Positions 51,649 to 61,060 of a stretch of 64,000 bases of DNA are shown here, one piece after another. The notes below the pieces were generated by a model. That model worked only from the letters and a program-made list of their open reading frames with translations. It did no database searches and was not told the origin of the DNA. Within the stretch, counting starts at the first letter, position 1; each line of letters opens with the position of its first letter. A program made the position numbers and the translations under genes. Origin of the DNA: Luzula sylvatica. Lineage: Eukaryota; Streptophyta; Magnoliopsida; Poales; Juncaceae. Location of the stretch: the NCBI GenBank assembly GCA_946800325.1, contig OX326956.1, forward strand, positions 12,441,167-12,505,166. The letters are read 5' to 3'.

Positions 51649-53086
51649 ATGGTTTCGAAAAAATGTCGGGTTGTGGCACAATCTCAAAGCTTACCATACG
51701 ATATCATGTTTGAGATACTGACGCGCATTCCACTTGACGATCTATTATCATGTCGACTAATCAGTCGCGAATTGTACAAGATGACGAAAGACAAGAAATT
51801 CAAGAAGCAACATTTTGTGAAAACTAATGTAGCCTCTGTTTACCTGAAATGATTCGGCAAATGGAATATTATCTGGAGATATTCGTCCTTCAACGATTCT
51901 CGTGTCACATGTCATGTCACATGTCTATTTCAAACCTTATTTATTTTTAACAAACGCAACTTCAAAATCGGGGCAGTGTCGCAGTGTCGCGGTTTAGTTT
52001 GCTGCACAGAATATGTAGGTGGTGAACACCAATATTACGTGTGCAAACCAACTACAGGACAATACAAGCCGTTACCAAGCCCTAATCGGAGGTATGTTTG
52101 GGGAGTTCTATGCATATAATCCATTTTCAAAAAAAATATTTCGAATATTTGTTAATATAATGATTTTTTTTTTGTAAGATTCAATTGTATAATAATTGAT
52201 AAATATCTAAAATATTTTAAATTTTAAAAAATTTTTTGAAAAAGAATTCATGATAAGAAAATATATCTATCATATAACACGCCATATAATTTGTTGAGAT
52301 AATTGAAATCTCATTTTCACGCTCATTACAATATTTTTGTACAGATTTGAAACAAGGGCAACTGCGATGGTGGCAACCGCAGTGGGACAAGTCGAGTTCA
52401 AAATTGTACGATTCTCAAGATGTGATTCGATGAAATGTGAAATCTTTGACTCACGTACTTGGACATGGCGTATATCTGTGATCATTGGAGAAAACATGTA
52501 CTGTCCCCTCGCACATCACGGCTGCGGACAAATTGAAGCTGTATTTGCAGGTGGCTCTGTTCACTGGTTAGTAAACGATGACAAACCTTACATATTCTCT
52601 TTCGACGTAGAAAATGAAACCTGGCAAATGATTAATTTACCAGAAAACACTGATTTTACGATGGAACGGTATTCAAAGATTGCTGTACGAGATGAAAAAT
52701 TGTGTTATGCGGTGCAAAAAGATACAGAAGAGATGATTTTTTGGATCATGGAAAAATATAATTCTGAAGCGTCTTGGCGGAAAGAGGTGGTAAAATTTGA
52801 GGAAATGGAGTGTACAGAGGAGGGTTGGTTGGAGTTTTATACGGCGTTCGTTTATACAAGAAAATTCCTTAGTGGCAACAATCTTTCGTAAGTTCTTTGC
52901 GCGTGTTTTTCTTAGATATATACATGTATAGACAACTAACGTTTGTGTGCGTTCTTTTTCGTTTTTTGTTGTCTCAGGCATAAATTTTGGAAGGCAAAAT
53001 TAGAGAAGTTCGGTATTGATTATCGTTTTGGCGGAGAAGTCTACAAAATCGAGTCTGATTTTACACGATGTGAATGCCTAGAGTGA
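51649..53086 (+). pseudogene. F-box/FBA protein gene, right copy, in-frame stop
   Basis: Three exons, 51,649-52,091, 52,345-52,887 and 52,978-53,086, with GT-AG introns and consistent phases (about 365 codons). The F-box is SLPYDIMFEILTRIPLDDLL; the FBA region has GLVCCTEYVGGEHQYYVCKP, GGSVHW, FSFDVENETW and ends CECLE. It is clearly the paralogue of 42,251-43,505 in the opposite orientation. One in-frame TGA at 51,850-51,852 (after SVYLK) truncates it about 68 codons in. The frame continues open for the rest of exon 1 and in exons 2 and 3. A local TCACATGTCATGTCACATGTC duplication follows the stop. The start codon and F-box, broken in the left copy, are intact here. It could yield only a short F-box peptide unless the stop is read through. 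Confidence 0.85.
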
Positions 53087-53594
53087 ATTGAAAGAATTTA
53101 AGCAATTTGTGGCCGGTGTCTACAACTATCATCTAATAAAGAAGCTATAGGTGAATTAATCAATTTTTTTTTTCGATTTTATGTAATTGTTAAGCTAATG
53201 AAAAATATTGTGCATTTACTAGCATATTGTTCGTGGTCCCCGCCGTTTGTTTAATTCAATTTTATCTTATCCTTTAAGTTCTATTTAATTCTCATAATTA
53301 CTTGTCCGTTAATTAACTTTCTCCTTTGAAATTATATTTCCACTTTCAATGCCTTCAAATTCCCACAAATTCAAACAATTCACATAATTAATCTTAACAT
53401 AAATTCGACAAAATAAAAACTCTGTGTAATCCCACAATACAAACTTTTGAACTTTGCGAGATACGTAAGAAATGCCACAACAGTTCTAATAAATATCACA
53501 ATACAAACTTTTGAACTTCATCGATTCTTCGAGGTTTGACGATCAAATGGTCCGTTATTTGAATTGGAACCCTAGTGTGTGTCATGGCTAAGCT
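53087..53594. other. Right F-box 3' flank
   Basis: 53,087-53,210 matches the 3' flank of the left F-box copy (AATAAAGAAGCTATA, GTAATTGTTAAGCTAAT). 53,210-53,594 is unique and AT-rich, with a partial internal repeat (CACAATACAAACTTTTGAAC at about 53,435 and 53,498). No gene seen. Confidence 0.55.
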
Positions 53595-54112
53595 TCAGTG
53601 CCTTACGGAAGGGCTTCTTTAAACTACTCGAGAATTAAGTTCAGTTTTATTTAATGTAAATCACTCGCCCTGAGTAATCTTCTCGTTGCTTTTGAGTGCT
53701 AGTAACTTATATGAAATTATGTGGTGCTTAACTTAGTTAAATTATCAAAAATTATAGAGCCACAAACACAAACTACAAATATATTCCTGAAATAATTTTT
53801 ATGATAAAAATTAATTGATATCCCCGTGAGACCTATCTCCTATTTATATGTAAAACATAATTTCGTGAATAAATTTTGGGTTTGTTTTTGTGACTATATA
53901 TTTTTTGATTAAATTATGGAATATTTCTACTAACGTATTTTTTTTAGAAAGATATCTGACAAGTGATCACTTTCGTTACTGATACCTAATTTTTTAATGT
54001 CTATGGAATATTTGTGTGAATGTGATCAAGTTTGTTTTTTGATGTTTGAATGGTAAGTATGTTTATACATGTTAATAAATCACCCCTGCGTACTACTGGT
54101 ATTGCAAAATAA
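53595..54112 (+). pseudogene. POLD4 3'-end fragment, split by a MITE
   Basis: 53,595-53,744 matches the last codons and downstream flank of POLD4. GTGCCTTACGGAAGGGCTTC corresponds to GTGCCTTTGGGAAGGACTTG, followed by the shared GTAAATCACTCGCC and GTGGTGCTTAACTTAG stretches. The match resumes at 53,909 after the MITE (TTAAATTATGGAATATT) and runs to about 54,112. Only the extreme C-terminal codons are represented, so it has no coding value. Confidence 0.72.
53745..53908. mobile_element. 164 bp MITE with paralogous empty sites
   Basis: The ends TCAAAAATTATAGAGCCACA and, on the other strand, TCAAAAAATATATAGTCACA form imperfect inverted repeats of about 45 bp. The flanking 8-bp duplication TTAAATTA (53,737-53,744 and 53,909-53,916) is perfect. 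The same flank without the insert is present at about 48,635-48,655 and near 42,055-42,075, which act as empty sites. The superfamily is uncertain; 8 bp fits hAT or some MULEs. No coding frame. Confidence 0.85.
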
Positions 54113-54143
54113 AAATAAAACCTCGTCCATTTTAAAGTAATAA

Positions 54144-54830
54144 TTATTTTAATTTCCCCCCTATTCTGACGTGGCATGCCATGCTGGCAAGTATGCTGGC
54201 GTAGGGAAAGATCAGTTTGTATTCGGTACCCCCATCCGTTTGGAGAATTTTGATATTCGCGGAAAATGGTGTTTCGACCATGAGTTCAAACTTTATTAAG
54301 ACCGATAACCCCTGATCCTTGAACTTCAAAAAGTAGATCCAACTAAAGCGAGAGTATTCGACCACAAATATAACATAGTATTTAAAACCCGGTTTTGACA
54401 ACAAAGGAGATGGTCCCCGCACATTCGAATGAACCACTTCAAGCAAAAGTGTTGCTTTTTTTACTAGACGAAACAAATGGTTGTTTATGGGCTTTAATCT
54501 TGCTACAATCATTACAAAAAAAAGTTTATTCAAAGAAAGCAATAAACCAAGCTTCTTTAAAATGTTGATAGTCGTTGCGGAGGATGCATGACCAAATCGC
54601 TTGTGCCACGTGTTAATCGGAACACATTGCGCCATAAATGCCGAAGGTGAAGAAGCTTGAGGATACGAGAGATTGTAAAGCTCGTTAGAAAGGGTTGCCC
54701 GAAGAAGAACCTTGCTGGTGCACCGATCCTTAATAAGACAAAATGTAGAATAGAATTCAAAATAGACTGCGCCACTGCCATAAAGAAAGACACACACACA
54801 TACACACATATCCCGCACCACCACTATCAA
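54144..54830 (-). pseudogene. Ty1/copia retrotransposon remnant (GAG-pre-integrase and integrase)
   Basis: The minus strand encodes, in order, VYFEFYSTFCLIKDRCTSK, SKVLLRATLSNELYNL, the zinc-finger start NTWHKRFGHAS, then LEVVHSNVRGPSPLLSKPGF, KYYVIFVVEYSRFSWIYFLK and QTDGGTEYK. This is the usual copia order of GAG-pre-integrase and integrase core. The normal first catalytic Asp in HSDVWGP is Asn here. The CxxC half of the zinc finger is lost to local scrambling, and the frame degrades after DGGTEY. No gag, reverse transcriptase or LTR pair is visible, so it is an old truncated fragment. The longer open frame upstream to 55,214 does not resemble copia protein. Confidence 0.82.
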
Positions 54831-55024
54831 GAGAGCGCCGTCCTGCCGCGATAAGAGAGAAAATTTTAATTTGATTTTGCTTTCGAGAGAGAAATAAAAA
54901 GTTTCACAACAGTAGCACGCATGAGCCACCATGCGGGAGAGAAGAAACAAGAAAAAATTAAATAAAACCGGGTTGGAAAATTTTGGGCTAAAATATAAAA
55001 AAATAGAAAACCCATCATAGTTGA

Positions 55025-55195
55025 TGTAAAAAACGATCGTTTTACGGACATAAAAACGTTTTTTACAGGAAAAAACGATCAAACAAGGTAAAAAAATAGT
55101 TGACCGTTTTTCCTCATCGTTTTGCAAAAAACGGTACGGTCTTCTGCCGTAACACCGTTTTGACCGTTTTTCGGTGTTTTCGGTGTTTTTACAAT
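55025..55195. other. Cluster of CCGTTTT/AAAACGG motifs
   Basis: Within about 170 bp the tetramer CGTT or its complement AACG occurs many times. It includes four CCGTT/AACGG cores and the palindrome AAAACGATCGTTTT. AACGG is the core of plant MSA elements bound by MYB3R factors. The cluster lies just upstream, on the minus strand, of the copia remnant and could belong to its lost regulatory end. Function is speculative. Confidence 0.35.
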
Positions 55196-55214
55196 ATTGT
55201 TCTGGACAAAGCAT

Positions 55215-55743
55215 TGAAACCTATGATGCATGATTAGACTTTCGAAACTGGTTTGAGGTTTAGCAATCCATTTCATGGTAGCATTCAGAATTTCATTACA
55301 AAATTTTCACATATTTCAAATTAATCCTGCCATAAATAAATTATCGAAAATACAATTCCCTTGAGTAATGGCATTATACTTTATATTTTGTATTCATTCT
55401 AATATATAATATATATTTTATTTATTCGATATTGCTTTACCAAAAGTCTCGCCTTTTCTATCGCCAGAAAAAAAAAACGCTGCCTTAAGTGGTTTCTTAA
55501 TTTCCACATTTCTTTAAGCTTCCTAAAGTCGACTATTTCTTATCGTTGCAAGGGATGATCCGTCTTATGTTCAAACTATCGTGTCACTTGACAAACATTG
55601 GTTACAAAGGTCGAATCGTTGATGCGTACGGAGAAAAACAACGCCCTTGCAGGGGAATCATTCATGTTGACAAGTCAAAGATCTTGTTAAAACTTCCAAG
55701 TCGAGTGAAACGCTGGCATAAGTACAATCTTTACTATATGTGT
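55215..55743. other. Intergenic, one unassigned open stretch
   Basis: AT-rich spacer. The part at 55,546-55,740 is open in one frame and reads more like coding sequence than its surroundings (for example VDKSKILLKLPSRVKRWHKY). It follows a TTGCAAG acceptor-like site, but I do not recognise a domain. No RNA gene or transposon seen before 55,744. Confidence 0.4.
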
Positions 55744-56657
55744 CATAGTAGCCGGATTCATCGTACTCCCTTACGTTCCGCGTTCCGGTTCATGCGTTTG
55801 AAACACTATTAATTTGCGTTCCGAAATACCAAAAATAAAATACATAGCGTTCCAAACGATACCTGACAAATACGAATATGTCATCTATTTTTTTTAGTTC
55901 TTAACTTTTTCTTTATAAAATGATGAATAAATAAGTATTTCGGGAAAATGACATATTTATACAGCATGTATGATTGTTATTTTGAATATGTATTATATGA
56001 CATATTATATTTGTTGCTTAAATGATGTTTTTCTTAAGTATATTAACATATATAATATATTTTTGTGTTGAATATGTTAATATATGCTATATTATATTGT
56101 TATCTTGAATATTATTTGTTTCGAGTATGTTAATATATATGATATAGAAATACAAAAGTTGAAGGGCCTTCGAACACTTCTTTATTATCTGGTCCATGAA
56201 AAGTGCATCATGATGCAAGTAGTTTGTATTTGACTCAAATCTCCAACTCCTCAAAAGAAATAATAATTGAAAACACTGTTGTATTGAAATGAATTTATGT
56301 AGAAGTTAACCTTATTATATTTTTTGTTTTCAATTTGAATTATGATATTTTATTTTGGTAGGAATTTAATAATGATTTGCATCCGAATATTATTGATTTT
56401 ACATGTTATGTATGTATTTATGAATTTTGTTATTTGGAATAAACGTGTTTGTATATTGTATGTAAACGAGTTCATTAGACAATAACAAAATATAAATTAA
56501 TATTATTTATAATCATATACATACATACATGTACATATTACACGCATGCACAATACAAATATATGTATCGGAAGCGTTCCGGGTACCCCAAAAGCGTTAC
56601 GGTTAATTCTATCTCCGCGTATCAAGTACCAGACGTTCCGCGTTCTAGGCAACTATG
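55744..56657. mobile_element. Candidate hAT-like non-autonomous element
   Basis: The ends are CATAGTAGCC (left) and GGCAACTATG (right), inverted with one mismatch. Flanks ATATGTGT (55,736-55,743) and GTTTGTGT (56,658-56,665) agree at 6 of 8 positions, suggesting a worn 8-bp target duplication. Both subterminal regions carry repeated GCGTTCC motifs (about 55,773, 55,779, 55,815, 55,848 at left; 56,572, 56,632, 56,638 at right). Clusters of short subterminal motifs are typical of hAT elements. The interior is AT-rich with TATGTTAATATAT repeats and no transposase. The 67 aa open frame at 56,546 spans the right end and is not a gene. Confidence 0.6.
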
Positions 56658-57049
56658 GTTTGTGTGTCGTTATGATGCCTAAAAACAACGTTTTCCTATT
56701 GACTAGTCAATTGACTTTGAGAAAGGCAAATGCGAAGGCTACGAATTGAGAAGACAAGTGAATAGTTTAATTTTGTTTGTAGAGATTTATTAAAAAGATT
56801 ATAGTTTAAGTTACAGAATTAGCTGCTTAGCCTGGTAACAAAGAAGGGATATGTATTTGTGTAGATAGAAATAGGGCTTATATATTAAGCTGCGAGGTTA
56901 GTATTACATTTCTATATTTTATTTATGTAGATATTTATCGAAATTATATTCTTAAAAGACGTGTACTAAGTATTTAATTTTTTTTTTTTTTAAATCTCAT
57001 TATTTGAAGATTAAATAGATAAAAAATTAATTGTTTTCTAATGTTATTA

Positions 57050-57420
57050 ATTTTTGTAGATGTTATATGTGCCTTGTCGAGTGTTCGATAAATCTTTTGT
57101 AATTTGTGCTTGATTGTTTGTGTGTTTATTGAACTGGAATATCATGTTTACTTGTTTGTTTTTGTGTTTTTATTTTTTATTTTTTGTATACTTTGTTTTG
57201 CATCGCGTGAAGATGTCACGTGAGGAAAATAAAATTTATGCTTGATTGTTTGGAGTCTCGATGTCATACATATCATCTAAGGATCTTTGTTTCATTCTTA
57301 GTTTGAATTTTTGGTTTTAATTTCAATTTATTATTTGCAATAAATATTAGTAGTATACAGCAAAATAATTAATAATTTTGAATTTGAGGTAATAACAATC
57401 GACCGTTGCTAAAGCATCTT
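57050..57420 (+). pseudogene. RING gene 3'-region fragment
   Basis: Homologous to the 3' region of the RING gene family: CTTTTGTAATTTGTGCTTGA, GTGTGTTTATTGAACTGG, GTTTTGCATCGCGTGA and TTTGAATTTGAGGTAATAAC. The same order is found at 59,965-60,270 (plus) and 41,540-41,330 (minus). No coding exon is left here, so it marks where a RING copy used to be. It forms the start of the first unit of the tandem duplication that follows. Confidence 0.72.
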
Positions 57421-58183
57421 TAAACGATTATTTTCTCAATTTGTGGTTTTTTTCTTGCAAAATCAAGTTTGATTTTTCTTTTTTTGTATTAGCTTAAATT
57501 CATATATTTTGGAATTTTAGACGTATAAATCATGTTGTAGTTATTCATCTTCTCTCAATCAATTGGATACACAACACAAGTCATGAACATGGGCATGTGT
57601 AATTATCCTACTTGTCACGTGAAAAGTATTTTCACATTCACACAATTATACTATCCGAATACTTTACTAGTAGTCACCGTATAAAAACAAACATCAACAA
57701 AAACATGTTAGTTTTTTTTATATTGTATATGCATTACTCATTTACTCGGACAAGGGACTAATTATTAAATATTGGAGGAAACTGAAATCTAATAATTAAA
57801 TATAATATTTAAAATTTGATTTATCTTCTTGTTCAGGAAAGGGTTTCTACGGTGCGACGAGTTCACTGTCTAATTGCACCATTGGCAATGTACGAATATA
57901 TATTTCATTTAATTATTTTCTTGAGTTAAAAATTTTAAATTACTTTTCAATTTTGAATTTTTTTTTATTTGTATGAAAGTCAAGACTTTTTTGCCGATTT
58001 AAGTATTAAAGTTTACGAATATAATATTTAAAAATGATATATTTGAGAATATTAAATTTTGTATGGTTGTAAATATTTGTTAAATGCAAAAATCAGAAAG
58101 ATTATATAAAAACTATTTTGAATACTAAATAGTTGACATGTCATTAAATTGAAGGAGAAATTTCATGTATGCCCTTATAAAAT

Positions 58184-58690
58184 GTGACACAAGTGCCGTA
58201 TAATAATTCTCGTATAATATTTGGCGTCTCCTCCTCGGCCGGTCAATTAGTGACCATACGCAATCAAGATACATCGTTTTTTCTCAAAAACCTAATAAAT
58301 CGTTTACCCATTTCAACTTATCGGCGAGGAGGGACCCCCACAATCGACACAATTCTATTGAGATGGTCAACCAAAATAAAATTCTTTGCATGACTTATCT
58401 TTCGAAACAAACTTTTCACGACCGACAATTTAGATAGGAGAAGGTGGCCTCACAACCCGAATTGCATACTTTGTGCAAGCACTACAGAAACATGCTCACG
58501 CCTATTTCTCGAATGTGTATACTCGGTGGATCTTTGCAATCGAATTCAAGCAACCTACCTCAACCACCCCCGAACCATCCCCGAACTACCCCCCGGACTC
58601 ACACTATCCCCTATTTCTCACAGCTAATATGGACTTGATGTTGATGTTTATCAATTTGATTTTAGTTCCGGATTGTTAAGTTAGCAAACT
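58184..58690 (+). pseudogene. LINE-type zf-RVT (reverse-transcriptase zinc-binding) remnant
   Basis: One frame reads TKIKFFA, a stop in place of the expected Trp, then LIFRNKLFTTDNLDRRRWPH, NPNCILCASTTETCSRLFLE and CVYSVDLCNRIQATYLNHP. The C-x2-C ... H/C-rich pattern after KFFAW is the zf-RVT domain at the C-terminal side of plant LINE reverse transcriptases. It is also found in host genes derived from them. Only this end is present and it carries a stop. A T-run at 58,711-58,731 follows on the plus strand. Upstream 58,184-58,370 is open in the same frame but unrecognised. Confidence 0.75.
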
Positions 58691-58849
58691 AGCTTCATCA
58701 CTGTAATTAAACTGTTTTTTTTTTTTTTTTTTGATATATTTTCTTTTATTGAAACTTTTATTTTTATTTTAATATATTTCATGAGAGTTAATTCTCTCCT
58801 TTGAAAAAAATACTAGATTGGAGAGTAATCTGTTGTACCTAATTTTGCG

Positions 58850-59471
58850 AATGCTGCTAAATTACAATTAAATCAACATTCACATAATTGTAAACCACAT
58901 TCAAATTATTTGAAAATTAGTTCTGTTCTCGTTTATATTTAGTCCAAAAAAATTGCACAACACTTATATAATATCATATTATAGAACGATCTAAATTTTT
59001 ATTTAGTTTTTTCATATTATCATATCTCTCATCAAAACGACAAGTGATAGCGACAGAAAATAATTTTTATTTTTTACAGGAAAATTAATTAAAACTGACC
59101 AATTTGAATCTAAAAAAAAGAGAATTCTGTTCTTTGATTTGGTCTATATCCGGTGTTTCAATTTCGGATTTATCTAGAATCCTAATCTGCTCTCCTCAAA
59201 ACCGAGAACTGAATTCCCGAGCCTTACCTTTTTAAAAGGCACCGAATTCGCCGAGATGAGTTTGCCGAAGATGGTTAAAGTCTCTTACAACAATGGCAAT
59301 GCACTTCCATTTTTTATCCTCGCACTCATCCTGTTCGACGAAATGCCGCATTTACTAAAATAAAAAAAAATTATTGCAGGTTTGCAATCATGATTTCATC
59401 TGAAAATCATTGAAGCTGAACGGCCGACCTAAATGAGGAACTTTGAATAGTTCAATCAAAAGAGATTTTGG
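58850..59471 (+). pseudogene. FeSOD pseudogene fragment (5' part)
   Basis: 58,850-59,230 matches the upstream region of the SOD gene (61,260-62,110). At 59,233-59,240 the sequence jumps from promoter-side AAAAGGC to exon 3 AAAAGGCACCGAATTCGCC. It skips the counterpart of 62,116-62,723, that is, exons 1, 2 and part of 3. It continues through exon 3, a shortened intron 3 lacking the splice donor, and exon 4 (CAGGTTTGCAATCATGATTT), with stops such as in CCTAAATGAGG. At about 59,471 it joins RING-gene intron sequence. It is non-functional. Confidence 0.88.
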
Positions 59472-60300
59472 ATTGGTGAAAAATAGGTGTTGGATGAGAT
59501 TCAAACAACAATCAGTGGTGTTATCTTCATCGAGACGAACCATTTTCGTCCGTAGGATCTGTTCCTGCTCCGAAGGAAATCGTGGAATCTTCGCCAGTGA
59601 AGTTTTATGAAAAGAACCCTAAAAATAACGACGAGATTTGCCTTGTGGAGTATGAAGAAGGAGAAGGAATGAGAGTTTTGCCGTGTAATCATGAGTTTCA
59701 TTTAACATGTACTGATAAATGCTCAAGGAAATTCATAGGTATTATTTCTTTTTGTGTGTGTTAGTGTGTTTGTGTGTGTTCGTGTTTATTTATGATGATT
59801 TGTAGGGTTTATCCACTTTGGCGAGGAGATGTTTGCGAAATGCAGAGAAGAAGGCTTCTTTTACATAATTTATGCTTGAATTATTCTCTGTGGAGACCAA
59901 TTTTTTTGGGTCATTAGTTACGCGACACGATACGTGGTTTACTTACTTTGGTAAATCTTTTGTAATTTCTGCTTGATTGTTTGTGTGTTTATCGAACTAG
60001 ACCAATTTATGTTCGTTTGTTTGTTTTTGTTTTCATTTTTGTATACTTTGTTTTGCATTGCGTGACGATGTCATGCGGGGACGATAAAATTTATGCTTGA
60101 TTGTTTGGAGTCTCAGATGTGATCCGGAACATCACAAGATCTTTGTTTCATTTTTTTAGTTTGAATTTTCGGTTTGAAATTGAAATTTATTAGATGCAAT
60201 AAATAAATATTAATATTATACAGCAAAAGAATTTATATTTTTGAATTTGAGGTAATAACAATCGACTGTTGCTAAAGTATTTTTACACAATTATTTCGCC
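59472..60300 (+). pseudogene. RING-H2 pseudogene fused to the SOD fragment
   Basis: Begins in the intron before RING exon 4 (ATTGGTGAAAAATAGGTG) and reads exon 4 ([20 protein letters not shown], then PKNNDEIC). It passes directly into exon 5 ([20 protein letters not shown]), having lost the intron and codons for QCYIC. The Trp codon in DKWLK has lost one base, shifting the frame. The next intron remains, and exon 6 reads VYPLWRGDV, so two further zinc ligands are gone. 3' region homology runs to about 60,300. The missing intron is a deletion between TGCC repeats, not reverse transcription, because the following intron is kept. Confidence 0.9.
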
Positions 60301-60859
60301 AGTGGTATTTTTGTTGCAAAATCAGTTTGATTTTTTTTTTTTTTTTTTCATTTTTTTTGTGCGAGCTTAAATTCATGTAAATTATGTTATCATACTAACA
60401 AGTCATGTGGAAAGTATTTTCACATTCACACAAAACTATCCCAGTACTTCATAGTTACAGTATATAAACAAAAACATGTTATTTTGTAATATTGTTATAT
60501 CAATATATATATTATTCATTTACTTGAACAAGAGATCACTAATTATAAAATGTTGGAGCAAACTGAAATTTAATATTTATATACAATATTTAAAATTTTA
60601 TTTACTCTCTTGTTCAGAAGAGAATCCCTATGTGCACCATTTAATTTCCACTAATATGGCCAATGAAGTATAAATAATTGAACTATAAGCGTGCACCGTA
60701 TTTCAATAATTTGTATCGTAATGGTATAAGTTATTTTAGTTTTAATATTTTAGTATAAATATTTTAACTAATATGGCCAATAAGTATAAATATTTTAGTA
60801 TTTCTTGCTTCAAATATTAAAAGTTTACAATATCATTGATATGATTTGTATAAATATTT
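60301..60859. other. Spacer, part of tandem unit 2
   Basis: AT-rich, homologous over much of its length to 57,430-57,950 of unit 1. It includes a repeated AATATGGCCAATRAAGTATAAAT at about 60,653 and 60,771. No gene seen. Confidence 0.5.
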
Positions 60860-61060
60860 AAGAAATGAGCAGCTCTAGTTGGGAAGGTAGAGGCGACCCG
60901 AGCCTAAACTTGCGTAGAGTGAACACATGATAGAAGGAGGTAATTCGTATCTTCGCGAAATTGGGAACAAAGCGCACGTCCTTTATTATTGGGGCACTCT
61001 CTTTTTTCTAGATTAGTCGCCGTTAAGATTCTATCGTGCAATTTACCATTCAATACCATT
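60860..61060. other. GC-richer insert-like segment, origin unknown
   Basis: A stretch of about 200 bp (GAGCAGCTCTAGTTGGGAAG, GGCGACCCGAGCC, GGAACAAAGCGCACGTCC) is clearly richer in GC than its surroundings. It has no counterpart in tandem unit 1. It may be an insertion, possibly organelle-derived, but I see no gene, terminal repeat or flanking duplication. Confidence 0.35.

Noticed and set aside
54815..55214. Long open frame continuous with the copia integrase on the minus strand
   Set aside because: The upstream part shows no copia gag or protease similarity and has low-complexity composition. Openness is probably chance.
55440..55480. Short match TTTCTATCGCCAG to POLD4 exon 1
   Set aside because: It is only about 13 bp with no extended similarity, too short to call a POLD4 fragment.
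59501..60300. Processed (retroposed) RING pseudogene
   Set aside because: Only one intron is missing, and its loss also removed coding bases between two TGCC repeats. The next intron and preceding intron sequence are present.
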